From contig JAIQDT010000028.1 in assembly GCA_021521415.1 (NCBI GenBank), positions 1,401,001 to 1,465,000 on the forward strand: DNA of 64,000 nt, written 5' to 3'. Below the pieces are notes generated by a model. The model had not been told where the DNA came from. It saw only the letters and a program-made list of their open reading frames with translations, and made no database searches. Origin of the DNA: Bidens hawaiensis. Taxonomy: Eukaryota; Streptophyta; Magnoliopsida; Asterales; Asteraceae. This document shows positions 18,052 through 30,045 of this stretch, piece after piece (the stretch's first letter is position 1; the number at the start of each line of letters is the position of its first letter). A program made the translations under genes and the position numbers.

Positions 18052-19685
18052 TGGTGTGCGTCGGATAATATGCCTATAACAATGAGTGACCCTCACAACT
18101 AAGCTTTAAATTTAAAACAAAAATCCTAACCACACACAACCGGCAAGTGTACCGGTCGCAAGTAGTATAGACCTAGGAAGTCCGAGTATCGAACACGAGG
18201 ACACGTATAAACGCTAACGATCACTAACCCAAGACAAGACCTACCAAAGAATAATATTTTGATTGATTTTAATTTTAGGTTTTTCTTTTTAAAATGACTT
18301 AACTAGACTAACCGGACTGACTGACAAAAGTTACTGTGTTGACTTTGGATGGAGAAAAACGTCTACCTAGGTTTGAATCAAATTGTAGGCCTAACAATCA
18401 AATGGATTGAATGATATTAAGACACCGGTTCCTAAAAATGACATGACTAAGGATCACTCGGGCTCACTAGATCAAACCGGAAAACAATTGTTAAACGACC
18501 AAACCGGAAAACAATTATTAACATGTTCTAATGTTGACTCACCTCTCGGTCTCACCAACACTCGACCCTAATGTTAATGAATACTACACAACCAAGGATA
18601 GAGGAACAATTTAACTTAAACCAAAATAGATCAACTAGTCGCTCAAAACACCTAAACCGGACAAGAAACGAACTCGCTCTCGCGCAATCCTTATTCTAGC
18701 ATGCAAAGGTAATGAGACAACCCTACTTCTTATCACCTCTCGGTCTCTAAGAAAGTGCCTAACCACTGTACTTTAACCAATAATTCATGCAACAAAACAC
18801 TGCGGTTGTACCTACCGCAAACAAACCCTAAACACAAAGTCTAGAATCAAACAAGCACCGATCAATCAATACAAAACTAATTAACCAACGCAAGGTGTTT
18901 AAGAAATGAATTAACAAAATTTCCAACCATCAAACACAACCTATTTCATGTCTAAACCAAACTTTACAATAACAATTCAAGTCTATCAATCAAACAATCC
19001 AATAAACTCATCAAACACTAACAATAATCATCATTCCTAGGTAGAACCGACAAGTTTAGCCTACAATCATTTTTGGACAGCCATGAATACTCAATAAAAA
19101 ACATTATATAACTCATTCCAATCATCAAGTCAATCATTCAACAATCAATACAAATCATAAACACTTCAATTTTTCAAGCAATTACAAAACTATTTATCAA
19201 TTGAACAAGAATAATAAAGTGATGAACAATGAACTAAACGAAAGGATATGGAATGATTCTTTGCTGCTCTTGGCTGTAATGAATGTCGGAAAACGTTCCC
19301 AAGGCTTGCTCTTAACCTCCTCTTCTTCCTTAGCCTCAACACCTTCAAAACCCTAAGCCGAAAAACTTTTCTTCTTGCCTTGGAGTGCTGCGATCGGAAC
19401 TGCTAGGGGGGGCTTAGGGTTTAATTTTTTTTATATTGTTATTAGTGTGAGACTTGGGCTTGTCCATGATGTAAATGGGCCTGGCTTTGAGCTTTGTCTT
19501 GAAATCATATGCGTACAATGCCTTTAAGCTCCTCACGAAGTCCGGTTTTTTCTTCCTTTCACCCATAACCTACAAGATCAATAAAACTATATAAAACCTA
19601 GATAAAATAAGCTAAAAATACATTAAATATAATATAAAAACTTGGATAAAAGGTGCGGAAAAGAAGTGTGTTTTACAACACATCA
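18052..19685. repeat. Solo LTR of a second gypsy family (1634 bp)
   Basis: It begins TGGTGTGCGTCGG and ends TTTTACAACACATCA, with a perfect 5-bp target duplication AGAAT (18047-18051 and 19686-19690). It interrupts D's Gag exactly between GLKKDS and QFYDDL. The segment ACCGGCAAGTGTACCGGTCG followed by TATCGAACACGAGGAC near 18138-18200 is a motif I associate with LTRs of Athila/Tat-type gypsy elements. No ORF is seen. Confidence 0.85.
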
Positions 19686-20528
19686 AGAATCCTTCTTTAA
19701 TCCCATCTTGAGAGCTTCAACAGCAACTGCCATATCGAGGTTGGGGATGTCCAAAGCTTCCCTGCTAAATCTAGTTATGTAATCCCTTAAGGATTCATTA
19801 TTATTCTGAATTATTCTATACAAATCATCTGTTAGTTTCTCAAAAGATCTACTATAAGAAAACTGATTATTAAACAATTTAATAAAGTGAGCAAATGAGG
19901 TAATAGTATTGGAAGGAATACTCAATAACTATTTGAGAGCCGGTCCCGTTAGTGTTGAACCAAATCCTTTGCATAGGCAAGCTTCTTTGATGTCGATGGG
20001 GATGGGGTTGATCTCCATCCTTTCCCTATATTGGGATACATGTTCTTCAGGATCCGTAGTGCCATCATATAACTTCATGCTGGGAGTTTGGAATTTCTTG
20101 GGGATCTCCACGTCGCATATAGGCCAGGTGAATCTGGATAACCTGTGGCTTCCTGAGGGGACTTCTGCTATCGGATGTATTATCCCAGGGATATTGGAGA
20201 TCATATCCTTCGTTTTTTGCAATTCTCTCGCTATCTCGGGGGATATCCCCTTATCCTGCACATATCTATGGTTAGTGTATGAATTTGCGTTAAGTAAATT
20301 GTTACCAAGATCATGGCTAGGCATCTGGTATCCTGAGCTTTGACGACTTGTAGATCCAGTGAACGTAGCTTCAGGATAAGGTGGCGTTTGCATAGGGATA
20401 TCATCCCTACATGCACTTCTGAGGACACTATGGGAGGTCCTGACGAGAATAAGTCGGCTGACATGGTTGAACGAGGCCACTTTTAAGTAATCGTTATTGA
20501 TTCCGATCGTGTTTCTGTAGGCGAGCAC
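19686..20528 (-). pseudogene. gag: Gag fragment 1 of gypsy D, with Trp-to-stop change
   Basis: The N-terminal Gag (starting MLAYRNTIGINND) includes the capsid-like motifs LYDGTTDPEEHVSQYRERME and GFGSTLTGPALK. A TAG at about 19928 follows, then the same frame resumes as LLSIPSNTITSFAHFIKLF and continues to GLKKDS at the next insertion. Related Gags have a Trp at this place, so a TGG-to-TAG change is likely. Upstream sequence was not assigned. Confidence 0.85.
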
Positions 20529-21759
20529 GTGTACCGCTGAAGTAACCTTTTGAATTGTTGTGAATCCTAACGTACCTTGAGCATCTGGTTTTTGCTTAAA
20601 GTATTCAAACTCGCACTAGAAAACTTTGGTAATGGATGGAAATACACATTTAGACATCCGAAAACGATGCCTAAAAGTCTTTGGATTCTTGTATCGGCGT
20701 TTTGCTGAGTAATCTGCCATCAAACGAGTGTTCGCGCCCAAAGGGTTTCGTTCAATACGTTCTGTTTCGAGAGCGTGCATGGAGGATAACAAAGAGATTT
20801 CATATAATTTTCCGCGAGCACAAGCGCACTCGTAACCGCCTGTTCTTTTGGGTTGTCATCGGTCGTTTGGCCGATCCTAAACAAAATAATTATTATATAT
20901 ATGAGTGGGAGAATCTATATGGAGTTTTTGTAGAGAATTGGTTGTATACATATTTTGAGAAGAGAATTTTATAAAAAGTATGTGGATTTTGATTGAGGAA
21001 TAATGAATTGTATAGGAAAAATAATTGAATTTATTTTATAATACAGTTGTTTAGCAATGGCTGTTTTGCCCAAACCACCCTCCACACAAGCATTGTCTAC
21101 GCAACTTTACCCACCAAAATGCCATCAAAAACGCACGGCGGGGGGGGGGGGTGTTGTGGGTGGTGTTCCTGGCGTTTTAGCCTCAAAACACAACCGCAAC
21201 GCTACCGTTACGCTCAGTCTAATACAATCATGATGGAAATTCCTTGGGTGACACTTGTGAGATCCGCCCTAAATTCATCTATAACCGTCCTGATATCATA
21301 TGTACCTCCGGGTGTCCTAGCCACACCTGTGGCCCCTATTGTCAAAACTCAAAACGAAAGGGGAAGGATTCAAGTATGTGTGGACTGCAACCATATTTCT
21401 TCGGTTATCAACCTGGATTCACTTGAGTCGGGGCTGTATCTCTTCGTTTTATCAGCCACCTCTAGTCATTTGATGCACATAATATGTTGATCTGAATAGT
21501 TTCATAGATTAATACGTGTGTATAATAAAGTAGTATGTCATGGTTTTGAATGTCTGTCTCGGGTAAAACGGCGCATATTAAAATAAATTCATCTTAACGA
21601 AATAAAAAAGAAAGAAACAAATTACAAAATAAAAAAAAAATGTTGGTTTTAAGTTTTAAGACGAGGGAGGATAAGGGATATGTCCGTTCCGCTGGTTTAC
21701 ATGACATGTTACCAAAGGCAGCAAAAGGAGGAGGATAATGATAATGATAATGATAATGA
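20529..21759. other. Unassigned stretch between gypsy D and Harbinger E1
   Basis: No gene is recognised. It contains a G run of about 11 near 21140, simple TAATGA repeats at 21735-21760, and a Cys-rich open segment at 21244-21426 on the + strand (GDTCEIRPKFIYNRPDIIC, then GCPSHTCGPYCQ). That segment could be a relic exon or chance; I could not assign it to a family. Confidence 0.4.
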
Positions 21760-21762
21760 TAA

Positions 21763-23637
21763 GGCTGAGGGGTGCGGAGCGCTAGTCAGGGCGCGTGAGG
21801 GACTTCGATAGCGCCCCGGGGCGCGAGAGCCACACCACCGGGGCGCGAGAGGGGCGCGAGAGGGGCGCGAGAGCGGAAAACGAGGCAGGCGCCAGGAGGC
21901 TCGCGCGCGTGAGTGGCTGTGGGAAATGGGAAAGAGCCGTTGGAAGGCTTTAATAATGAATAAAAATATTTTTTTTTTTTTAACAAAATCATCTATATAT
22001 ATCACAATACATATATCACAATACATATCAAACACAACCATTCTCACATACTACAACCAAAACGAATATCACACACCACACCCAAAACCCAAAATCACCC
22101 TATCTTCGAAACCTTTTTTTAAAAACATGTCTGGAAATTGGTACCCAAACCTAGATTCAGATTACCCTTACGACGATTTATGGTCGGCACCGGAACAACC
22201 GATGTTTTATTCGGGGTCGCAACAATCATCCGGCTTTCAACCATCCAACATGCAACCGTCTCCTAACTTTGTAGTTCCGGAGACACAAGAACCGGAACCA
22301 GAAGGTGAAGCTGCGGGACAAAGAAGACGCGTCCACCGGAAAAAACAACTTGCAACGGACGGGTCGGGTTCGGCTTCGACCGGAAGGGCGAAACGGAAAA
22401 TCACTCCGTGGTCATCGGATGAGAAGGAAGCCCTGTGTCGGGCTTGGATAGCCATTTCTGAGGATCGGCGTTGCGGTAATTGTTTTAACGTTTTTAAAAA
22501 TGATTGTAAATAAAAAGTTAAATAAAAAAGTTAAATGGCTTACAAATTTATTTACATAATTTTGCAGCCGACTACCAAAAGAGCAAGGTCTTTTGGACAA
22601 AGGTTAGGGAGACGTTCTATTCGCTCGTTGGGAGTACAGAGCGGAATCCCGATATGATTTCGGGTCGGTGGACCGAAATTAGAAAATTTGTCGGCTTGTT
22701 TACTAATCTGTTCAACAGGAACGCCGGTCGTATGAGACCAAGTGGCAGTGACGATTTGGCGGTCTATAATTTCACTGTCGAAGAGTGGAAGCAGGAGTGC
22801 CTGCGGAGGTATGGGGCGGTGAAGACGTGGGACGGTGTAAAGTTGTGGGAGAGGTTGAGAAGGTGTGCCAAGTGGGTTGAGCTGGTGGCGCCGGACCTTG
22901 ATGCGGAAGTAGGGCCGAAACGGACTAAAACTAGTTCGTCTGGAGCGTACAGCACAACGGACGGGTCGGATTGCCGGGTTGGATTCGACCTAAACGTTGC
23001 GGGGGAGGAAACGTCTTCACCGCCGAGGAGGCGGCCATTGGGAAGGGACGCCAGGGGGAAAAAACCGGCTGAGGGGGAAGCCGTAAACATCAACGATCTT
23101 GTTGAATCCCTCAATAAATTCAACAAAACCCTGGAGGTGGTCTCTGTTGACAAAAAGGAAAAAAAAAGAATGAGAGATTTGGACTTCCTTGCAAGAGACT
23201 TCAGCCACCTAAATCCGGTCGACCAAATGCTGATGGAAAAACAAAAGGAACGTATCCGGAAGAGGTTGATCGAAGAAGACGAAGCCGAAGAATAAGAATA
23301 ATGTTAATGTGTTTTTTTAATTTTTTTTAATTAATGTGTTTTTTTAATTTTTTAGTACTTTAATTTTTTTTATATATTAATGTGTTTTTTTAATTAATGT
23401 GTGTTTGTTTAAATAATTACTTGTTTTTTTAATAATACGTTTTTTTAATACATTTATAAAAAAATAAAAAAATAAACCGCTCGCGCCCCCTCTCGCGCCC
23501 CTCCACACCATGCCCCGGGGCGCTATCACCACTACCAATACCCATCTTATCAAGTTTCTCTCTCTGCCACACGTCACAATATTATTGGATGGCGCCCCCA
23601 CTCACGCCCCCTCTCGCGCCCCCCACACCCCTCAGCC
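21763..23637 (+). mobile_element. PIF/Harbinger element E1 (ORF1 only)
   Basis: 1875 bp, with GGCTGAGGGGTG at the left end, its inverted copy CACCCCTCAGCC at the right end, and TAA on both sides (21760-21762, 23638-23640). The 3-bp TAA duplication and a Myb-like ORF1 are typical of PIF/Harbinger. Subterminal regions are very rich in GGCGCGAG/CTCGCGCC. There is no transposase, so mobility would need one supplied in trans. Confidence 0.92.
22127..23295 (+). CDS. Myb/SANT-like ORF1 protein of Harbinger E1 (two exons, 358 aa)
   Basis: In PIF/Harbinger transposons ORF1 is the DNA-binding partner that takes the transposase to the nucleus and element ends. Exon 1 is 22127-22475 and exon 2 is 22568-23295. 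The intron has GT (TTGCG|GTAATTG) and AG (TTTTGCAG|CCG) borders and joins in frame (RRC-ADYQKSKVFW). The start was set at 22127 (MSGNWYPNLD) because deletion derivative E3 starts the same way (MAGNWFPNLD). Domains: an acidic Gln/Pro-rich N-terminus; a basic stretch (RAKRKITPWSSDEKEALCRAW) opening a trihelix Myb-like domain (ISGRWTEIRKFVGLF); and a C-terminal helical segment rich in charged residues (MEKQKERIRKRLIEEDEAEE). No stops or frameshifts; it appears intact. Confidence 0.88.
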
Positions 23638-23640
23638 TAA

Positions 23641-24351
23641 TGATAATGGGCTTCCTTCCTTCCTGCTGCACTAAGAGTGGTTGACTAACCAACGAAGTTG
23701 GCTGTTTCGTTGGTCAAACACTTGCATCGTCACCCATCTCCTCCTGCCCTTTCTGGCTGCCACACAGGTGTTTCTTTTTTAATTTGTAAATAAATCTCAA
23801 CTCAATCGATTGAATTATTCTGATTCAACCACAATGCCTTCTTGTTTCTAGTATTAACATTAGAGAATACCAGGGATGAAAATCAATATAACTGGACCCG
23901 TACAGAATTTTATGGCACCGGTCCTAATACGATATTTACTTATTATTAAAAAGTTCTAAGGGTATATTAAAAAAAAAAATAAGAATTCAAGATAACCTAC
24001 GAAACATAATTAAACCAGGAAACATATTTGTAATTTAGAATATTTATCTAAGATTTTTGATATCTTTTAAAAATATATTAGATTTTAAATAAAGGAATAT
24101 AAACGAGCGTATTCATTTTTTAAACGAACAAACATGAACACAAATATTTGTTCGTGTCCGTGTTCGTTTACATGCCTATTATATTCGTGTCCGTGCTCAT
24201 TCAATTCGTTTACATGCCTATTACAAACCGATGCAATTGGATTCACTCTTTTATTTTATTTTTTTATTGAGGTAGATTCTCTGTGACCTTATGAGTATGG
24301 GACTGTTTTTATGAATGAAAATGTTAATTTGATGTTGTTTTAATGATATAG
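23641..24351. other. Intergenic stretch with MITE-like fragments
   Basis: No clear coding exon. 24100-24235 contains repeated CGTGTCCGTG and TTCGTTTACATGCCTATTA words in two imperfect copies, resembling hAT-type MITE remains. 5' exons of the downstream gene would be expected near here but I could not identify them. Confidence 0.4.
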
Positions 24352-26570
24352 ATTCCCCGAAGAGTCTTATCTGTGGAGCAGTTACACCTCAGTGTCACAG
24401 AAACATCTACTCTTCAACCATTACTTGATGCTATTCTTGATTCCATCAAGTTTAGCCTCCAATCATCACCGCTTGAGGAGGTCCTTCTATTTTCTAGGCA
24501 TTAACGGATACAACACAGTTAGCCACCTAACCTAACCTTATGTTGGATGGTGTCACACCCACCCACACGTATTGTGTAACAATGTTACGAAATACAATAT
24601 ATGCACACCAAATACGTTGAAGCGTGGCAGATTACAAAATATGCACACCAAATGCTTGAATCTTTCTCAATCCAATGCTTTAACATAAGCATTTTGAAAT
24701 TTTTGTTTTCCTATGAAACTGCAGACAGCAATCTTATGTCGTTAAGATGGGCGTCTTACACCTAGCTAGTTGTTTTAGCCCTTCCTTATTCTCACTGGAT
24801 TAGTTGTGTAACTAAGAAAGGAATGAAACTTTTAATCTCCTTGTTTGGTCTGCAGAGTTGTGTAACTGGTGAAGACAGTGATTTATACTTTGAAGATGAT
24901 GATATAATTGAGCACAAGTAAGATAGCCCTCTTCTATATATTTCATGTGTTTTTACTTGTGGTTTTACAAACAATTGACACATTTTGAAAGTTGAAGACA
25001 AGTTGTGCAGCATGAAGCTGGCCATTTTTTAGTGGGCTACTTGCTTGGTGTTTTACCAAAACACTACACATTTTCAAGTATGGGAGAAGATAAGGTTACT
25101 GATGCAAAGGTGAAGTTTGTCGGCTTTGAATTTTTAAAGGAGGTAACTAAAACAATTTTATCCCCATCATAGTATTTTCTTTATGTTGGTTTAAGGTTTT
25201 ATATATGTATTAGTTATTTTGTTCCTGGGATATGACTATTGTCCTGCACTTTCTTGGATCTGACGTGGGCATGTTCTCAAGACTACTCAATTAATAAGAC
25301 CCCAATAATATTTTTATAAAATCGTCTGCTTACTAGGCACAGTAAGACTTGTTAAAAATAAATTAATTAAATTTATTTTATAAAACCTAATTACTAGCCC
25401 ATTTACCTCTGGAAAGAATTGATAACTTGTTAAAAAGTTTGATAGTTCCCGTTGAGTTCTTTGTCTTTTATTTTTATGCTCGCTAAACAGCCATTCAATT
25501 AAGGGTGTAAATAAGCCGAGTCTGAGCTCCACTAATTTGCGAGTTTCCACCTCGGCTTGTTTACAGCCCTTCTTGAGCGGCTCGCCTCGATTACAGTTTT
25601 GCATTTAAAATTGGAAATACCTTCCTACCTTCAGGTTGGGTATCGGTCATGGTTGTTTCCTCTATTTTCTTATTTGTCATTTCTTTTTATAATGCAGTTA
25701 GAAGATGTGGCAATGCTACCAAGTAAAAACTTGCAGCGAGGTCGTCAGGTGAGATTATCTACTCGCTTATTTTTTCTTTTAGAAACAGACCCTCTAACGT
25801 ACCCTGTTTTATGATACATGCAGGCCTGTAAACGCAAGTTGTCTTCTACGGTTCGTTATCTTCTACAAGTAAATGAAGGGTTGTTCAAAAAGCTTGTCGC
25901 TCGAAGCTCAGGCTCGTGGCTCGCTCGAATAAAACTAGCTAGAAAAACTTGATTTGAAACAACTTGAGCTGAGTTGACTCATTTTTGTAACTGAGTAGAA
26001 ATCAACCATGGCTCGGCTCCTTGGCTCGATTTTAGGTTCGTTTAACTTCAAAATCGAGCTCAAGCCTAGCTGCGCTGCCTCATTTAATTTCGAGCTCGAG
26101 GTCGAAACCACCCTGGCTCGACTCGGGCTCGACTCGTGAACAGCCAAATCATATCTTCATGATCAACATGAAGTCAAAGTAACAAGGTATCTATTTTCTT
26201 TAGGTCATAAGCAAGCTCGCTTGTGTGATTGTTGGAGGTTTAGTAGCAGAGCATCTTGCATTCGGATACTCAAAAGGTCACGATGGAGATTTGGAGAAAG
26301 TATGTCCTTCATCTCGTATCTTTTTCAGTACGCATTTCAAACAATTTACATAACCATCCATTGGAACAGTTGGACAGTGTGCTTAAGTGGCAACAATTCA
26401 CTGAAGAGGAAGCGAACATTCTAACACGATGGGCCGCATTGAACACACTGACGATATTACATCGTCATAGCAAAGCCAGATCATCATTAGCAGAAGCCAT
26501 GTTACATGGAAGATCAATTGGAAATTGCATTCATGTCATAGAAACTAATTTGAATCATCAAAACATCTAA
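24352..26570 (+). CDS. HEAGH-motif, M41/FtsH-protease-like host gene (5' end missing)
   Basis: Exons that join in one frame: 24856-24917, 24998-25142 (QHEAGHFLVGYLLGVLP), 25698-25748, 26204-26299 (CVIVGGLVAEHLAFGYSKGH) and 26370-26570 (ends NLNHQNI, TAA). All introns have GT-AG borders. A further upstream exon at about 24352-24480 (RVLSVEQLHLSVTETST) is likely but its donor is weak. HEAGH matches the HExxH zinc-binding motif of M41 (FtsH-type) peptidases. The later AEHLAFG and helical C-terminus resemble small plant plastid proteins related to M41 that lack the AAA domain; whether they are active proteases is uncertain. No start codon or transit peptide was found, so this is either a gene with unrecognised distant 5' exons or a truncated copy. 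Introns carry small MITEs. It lies between Harbinger elements E1 and E2. Confidence 0.6.
25502..25570. repeat. Short inverted-repeat element in an intron
   Basis: AGGGTGTAAATAAGCCGAG at the left faces CTCGGCTTGTTTACAGCCCT at the right, a near-perfect 19-bp inverted pair around a 30-bp core. This is a MITE of hAT-like appearance in the intron between exons 24998-25142 and 25698-25748. Confidence 0.6.
25878..26145. repeat. MITE-like repeat rich in GGCTCG in an intron
   Basis: It starts GGGTTGTTCAAAAAGC and ends GACTCGTGAACAGCC, with many GCTCGA words between. The ends are imperfect inverted repeats. A related fragment with the same words is seen at 31510-31680. Confidence 0.45.
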
Positions 26571-27244
26571 ACACAAATAAAATGGAATATCAGTTCTTGA
26601 AGGATTGTGTTAAAACTTTATGTTTCATCTACTACGTCACATTAGCCATTCCATTCTTTCCCATATAGAAAGATGTATAACAAGTAAACAGGGTACCCAT
26701 ATTAGCCAAATCTGTTTTGAACTTGATATCTTGTTTCGAACTTTTCTGCACCCTCCACGGTTAACCAAAATTTAAACAAACCAAGCTATTAACATTTTCA
26801 TGTATTTCTAACTTTCATACATGTTTTATACACAATGTCATGTATTTATACCTCCATTTGTGCCTTCATTTTATATATTACATATTCATTTCATGTATTT
26901 ATGAATATATTTCATATGCAAGTAAAAAGCCCAAGTTTGACTTTGATTATTAACCAACCAATAAATAACCAAACCAGTTAACTAAAAACCAATTGATAAT
27001 TTCAAATGATGCTAATAACCAGACCAAACCATACAAACCCCTAGTTTTACACAAACAATCTTGAAATGCCAAGCCTCGTGTAGTAACATAAAATGCATAA
27101 CATGTGGTATTAACATGATTGCACAAGTCATTCAGATGATTAAAATTCATATATTTAAACTAAAAAACACAACAAGATAATTTGGTTACATGATGCAAAC
27201 ACTAAAAGAATTTGAAATCATGAACATGAACATTGAACGGATAC
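26571..27244. other. Intergenic AT-rich stretch
   Basis: It lies between the convergent ends of the HEAGH gene and the histone gene. Repeated ATGTATTTAT words are seen at 26800-26900; no ORF or RNA gene was recognised. It should hold both 3' UTRs. Confidence 0.4.
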
Positions 27245-27763
<519 letters not shown>

Positions 27764-27828
27764 TAACACTAAACCTAATTTGAAGAAGAAACTGAGAGAC
27801 AGATGAAAGATGTGTCAAATGGGTTTTG

Positions 27829-27836
27829 TATTTATA
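27829..27836 (-). promoter_or_regulatory. TATA box of the H2A.X gene
   Basis: TATAAATA on the - strand, 66 bp upstream of the ATG, giving a short leader of roughly 35 nt. A CCAAT sequence lies at about 27860-27866 on the same strand. Element E2 begins only about 160 bp upstream of this box. Confidence 0.7.
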
Positions 27837-27996
27837 GCCTAAAATGTTTGGGATTCGGATTGGTGGGATTAGGTTCACTCGGATTGCCAGCGTGGAGCTA
27901 GGATTTCGTTTTGTGTTTTTGGCGGCTTGATTTGATTTTTAAAGAGTTTTGCTTTGAAAGTTTTAAACACGCGCCCCCTACTCTCAACTCACCTAA

Positions 27997-30042
27997 GGCT
28001 GAGAGGTGTGGGGGGCGCGAGAGGGGGCGTGAGTGGGGGCGCCAGCCAATAATATTGTGACGTGTGGCAGAGAGAGAAACTTGATAAGATGGGTGTTGGT
28101 AGTGGTGATAGCGCCCCGGGCCATGGTGTGGAGGGGCGCGAGAGGGGGCGCGAGCGGTTTATTTTTTTATTTTTTTATAAATGTATTAAAAAAACGTATT
28201 ATTAAAAAAACAAGAAATTATTTAAAAAAACACACATTTTTTTGAAAATTCATATAATAAAAAAAACATACTAAAAATTAAACAAACAATAATATTTAAT
28301 AATAAAACTAATCTAATACAAGATCCTCTGGTCGCCTCGCCCACAAATGTTCAACCAACTCATGTCGAAGATCCCCGTGTATCTCACGGCTCTTGATATT
28401 TGCTATGTTATGAAGTTTTTGTTGATCACTGATTGTGGACGGTTGTGGCGGAATGTCACCTTGGTAGTTTTGGCATATAGCTTTGCCCTCGTCTTCTAAC
28501 GTCATGTTGTGTAGGATAAGACACGTGTAGACGACGTCCATTATCCTCTCCCGAGTCCAATAACGTATCGGGTTCGCCAGAACATAATATTGTTTTTTTA
28601 TAGCTCCAAAAGCTCTTTCAATATCTTTTCTAGCAGACTCTTACTTCTTCGTAAAATACTTCCGTTTGTCGGCGACTGGATCTGTAAAAGCTTGAACTAA
28701 CACAGCCCATTCGTTGTAAATACCATCGACCAGATAGTACCCGTACTTGAAGAGTTCTTCATTTGCAACAAAAGATTGAGGTGGTTCAACCCCGTCGATA
28801 AGATCGTTGATCAAATGTGACTGATCGATAACATTAAGGTCGTTATTTGACCCAGCAACACCAAAAAAAGCATGCCAAAACCAAAGATCCTGTGACACCG
28901 CCGCCTCAAGTATGAGGGTCGGCCCTTCATGATCACCACGGTGGAACTGACCTCGCCAGGCCGTTGGACACATAGCCCATCCAACATGCGTACAATCGAT
29001 GCTACCTAGCATCCCAGGAAAACCATGTTTTTCCTCGTGCACCTCATATATGCGTTGGATGTCATACGTTGTAGGTTTACGCAGATATCTCCGAGCGTAA
29101 GTCGATATGACTCCTACGTACAATATATATTAAAAAATTTAATAAATATTTAATAAAAAGTAAAATTAATGTTTTTTACCTTGGCAGAAAAAATGAAGGG
29201 ATTCACGTGCAACCCTTTTCGACATCTGTAAATACTCGTCCAAAGCGTCCGACGAGATGTCGTACGCTAGTTGACGGATAGCAGCCGTGCATTTTTGAAG
29301 AGGGGTAAAACCGGGAAGACCCCTAGCATCCTCCCTTTGTTGGAAAAAGGGATACCGTGCCTCTAAATCACTCGCTATACGCGTGAACAATTGCCTGCTC
29401 ATTCGAAAACGAGTTCGAAAATCCGACTCCGCGTATACCGGTTGAGGGCTAAAATAATGCCTCATCAAAGTATCGTTAGCACCCGATCGATCACGATCAC
29501 GAGGTGGTGCTCTAACCCTCGGGAGTCGGGGTTGATGGGCTTGATTTTGCAAGAGATTTACCACGGCTGCGGTCAAAACTCCCCCTACATGAAGAAGCAA
29601 ATCATCCTCTTCGGAGGAGTCGGAATCAGACGAGTACGACGACATTATTTTAAAAAAAAAAAATGGGACGATGGGTTGTTTGAAGATTGAAGTTGTGTTT
29701 GATATGGTAAAAATGGGTTGATTTAAAGAAATGGGTAAGTTTGGTGTTTTTTGAAGTTGTGTTAAAGTGTTGTATAAAATGGGTAATATATAGTAGTAGA
29801 AAAATTTTTTTTTTTAAAAAAATTAAGAGCCAACGGCTCATTTTATCTTTCAAACGGCTATTTTCACCACTCCCCATGCCCCTCACGCTCAACCTGTCCC
29901 GCGAACCCCCTGGCGCCTGCCTCTTTTTCCACGCTCGCGCCCCTCTCGCGCCCCTCTCGCGCCTCGGTGGTGTGGTGCTCGCGCCCCGGGGCGCGAGTGG
30001 TTGTCCTCTTGCGCCCTTTCTCACGCTCCACACCCCTCAGCC
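27997..30042 (-). mobile_element. PIF/Harbinger element E2 (transposase only)
   Basis: 2046 bp between GGCTGAGAGGTG and CACCCCTCAGCC, with TAA on both sides (27994-27996, 30043-30045). Its left 260 bp is nearly the reverse complement of the right end of E1, so E2 is the same family in opposite orientation. It has the transposase but no ORF1, the reverse of E1. Confidence 0.92.
28308..29645 (-). pseudogene. Harbinger (HARBI1-type) transposase, one premature stop
   Basis: Exon 1 is 29645-29180 and exon 2 starts at 29113. The 66-bp intron has GT-AG borders and joins FFCQ-GVISTYARRYL in frame. The DDE nuclease motifs are visible: first Asp in GSIDCTHVGW, second Asp in the NNDLNVIDQS/YYLVDGIY region, and Glu in IERAFGAIKK. 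A TAA at 28641-28643, after RKYFTKK, interrupts the frame; the same frame continues at once with ESARKDIERAFG and runs to LVLD at 28308. Related transposases are continuous here, so this is a single-base change (CAA to TAA would fit). The stop falls before the catalytic Glu, so this copy should be inactive unless read through. Confidence 0.88.
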
Positions 30043-30045
30043 TAA

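Larger units (their letters stand above)
14559..20528 (-). mobile_element. Decayed Ty3/gypsy element D, split by three insertions
   Basis: On the - strand are Gag (20528-17729, interrupted), protease (15799-15191) and the start of reverse transcriptase (14968-14559). Protease directly after Gag with RT following, plus the motifs LYDGTTDPEEH and LDEVRNRALR, fit the gypsy Tat-like group. It is broken by several stops, two solo LTRs with 5-bp duplications and copia element C. No LTR of D is recognised to the right of 20528. Confidence 0.85.

Noticed and set aside
22237..22455. Antisense open frames across E1 ORF1
   Set aside because: The sense strand has the spliced, family-conserved protein; antisense frames have no motif.
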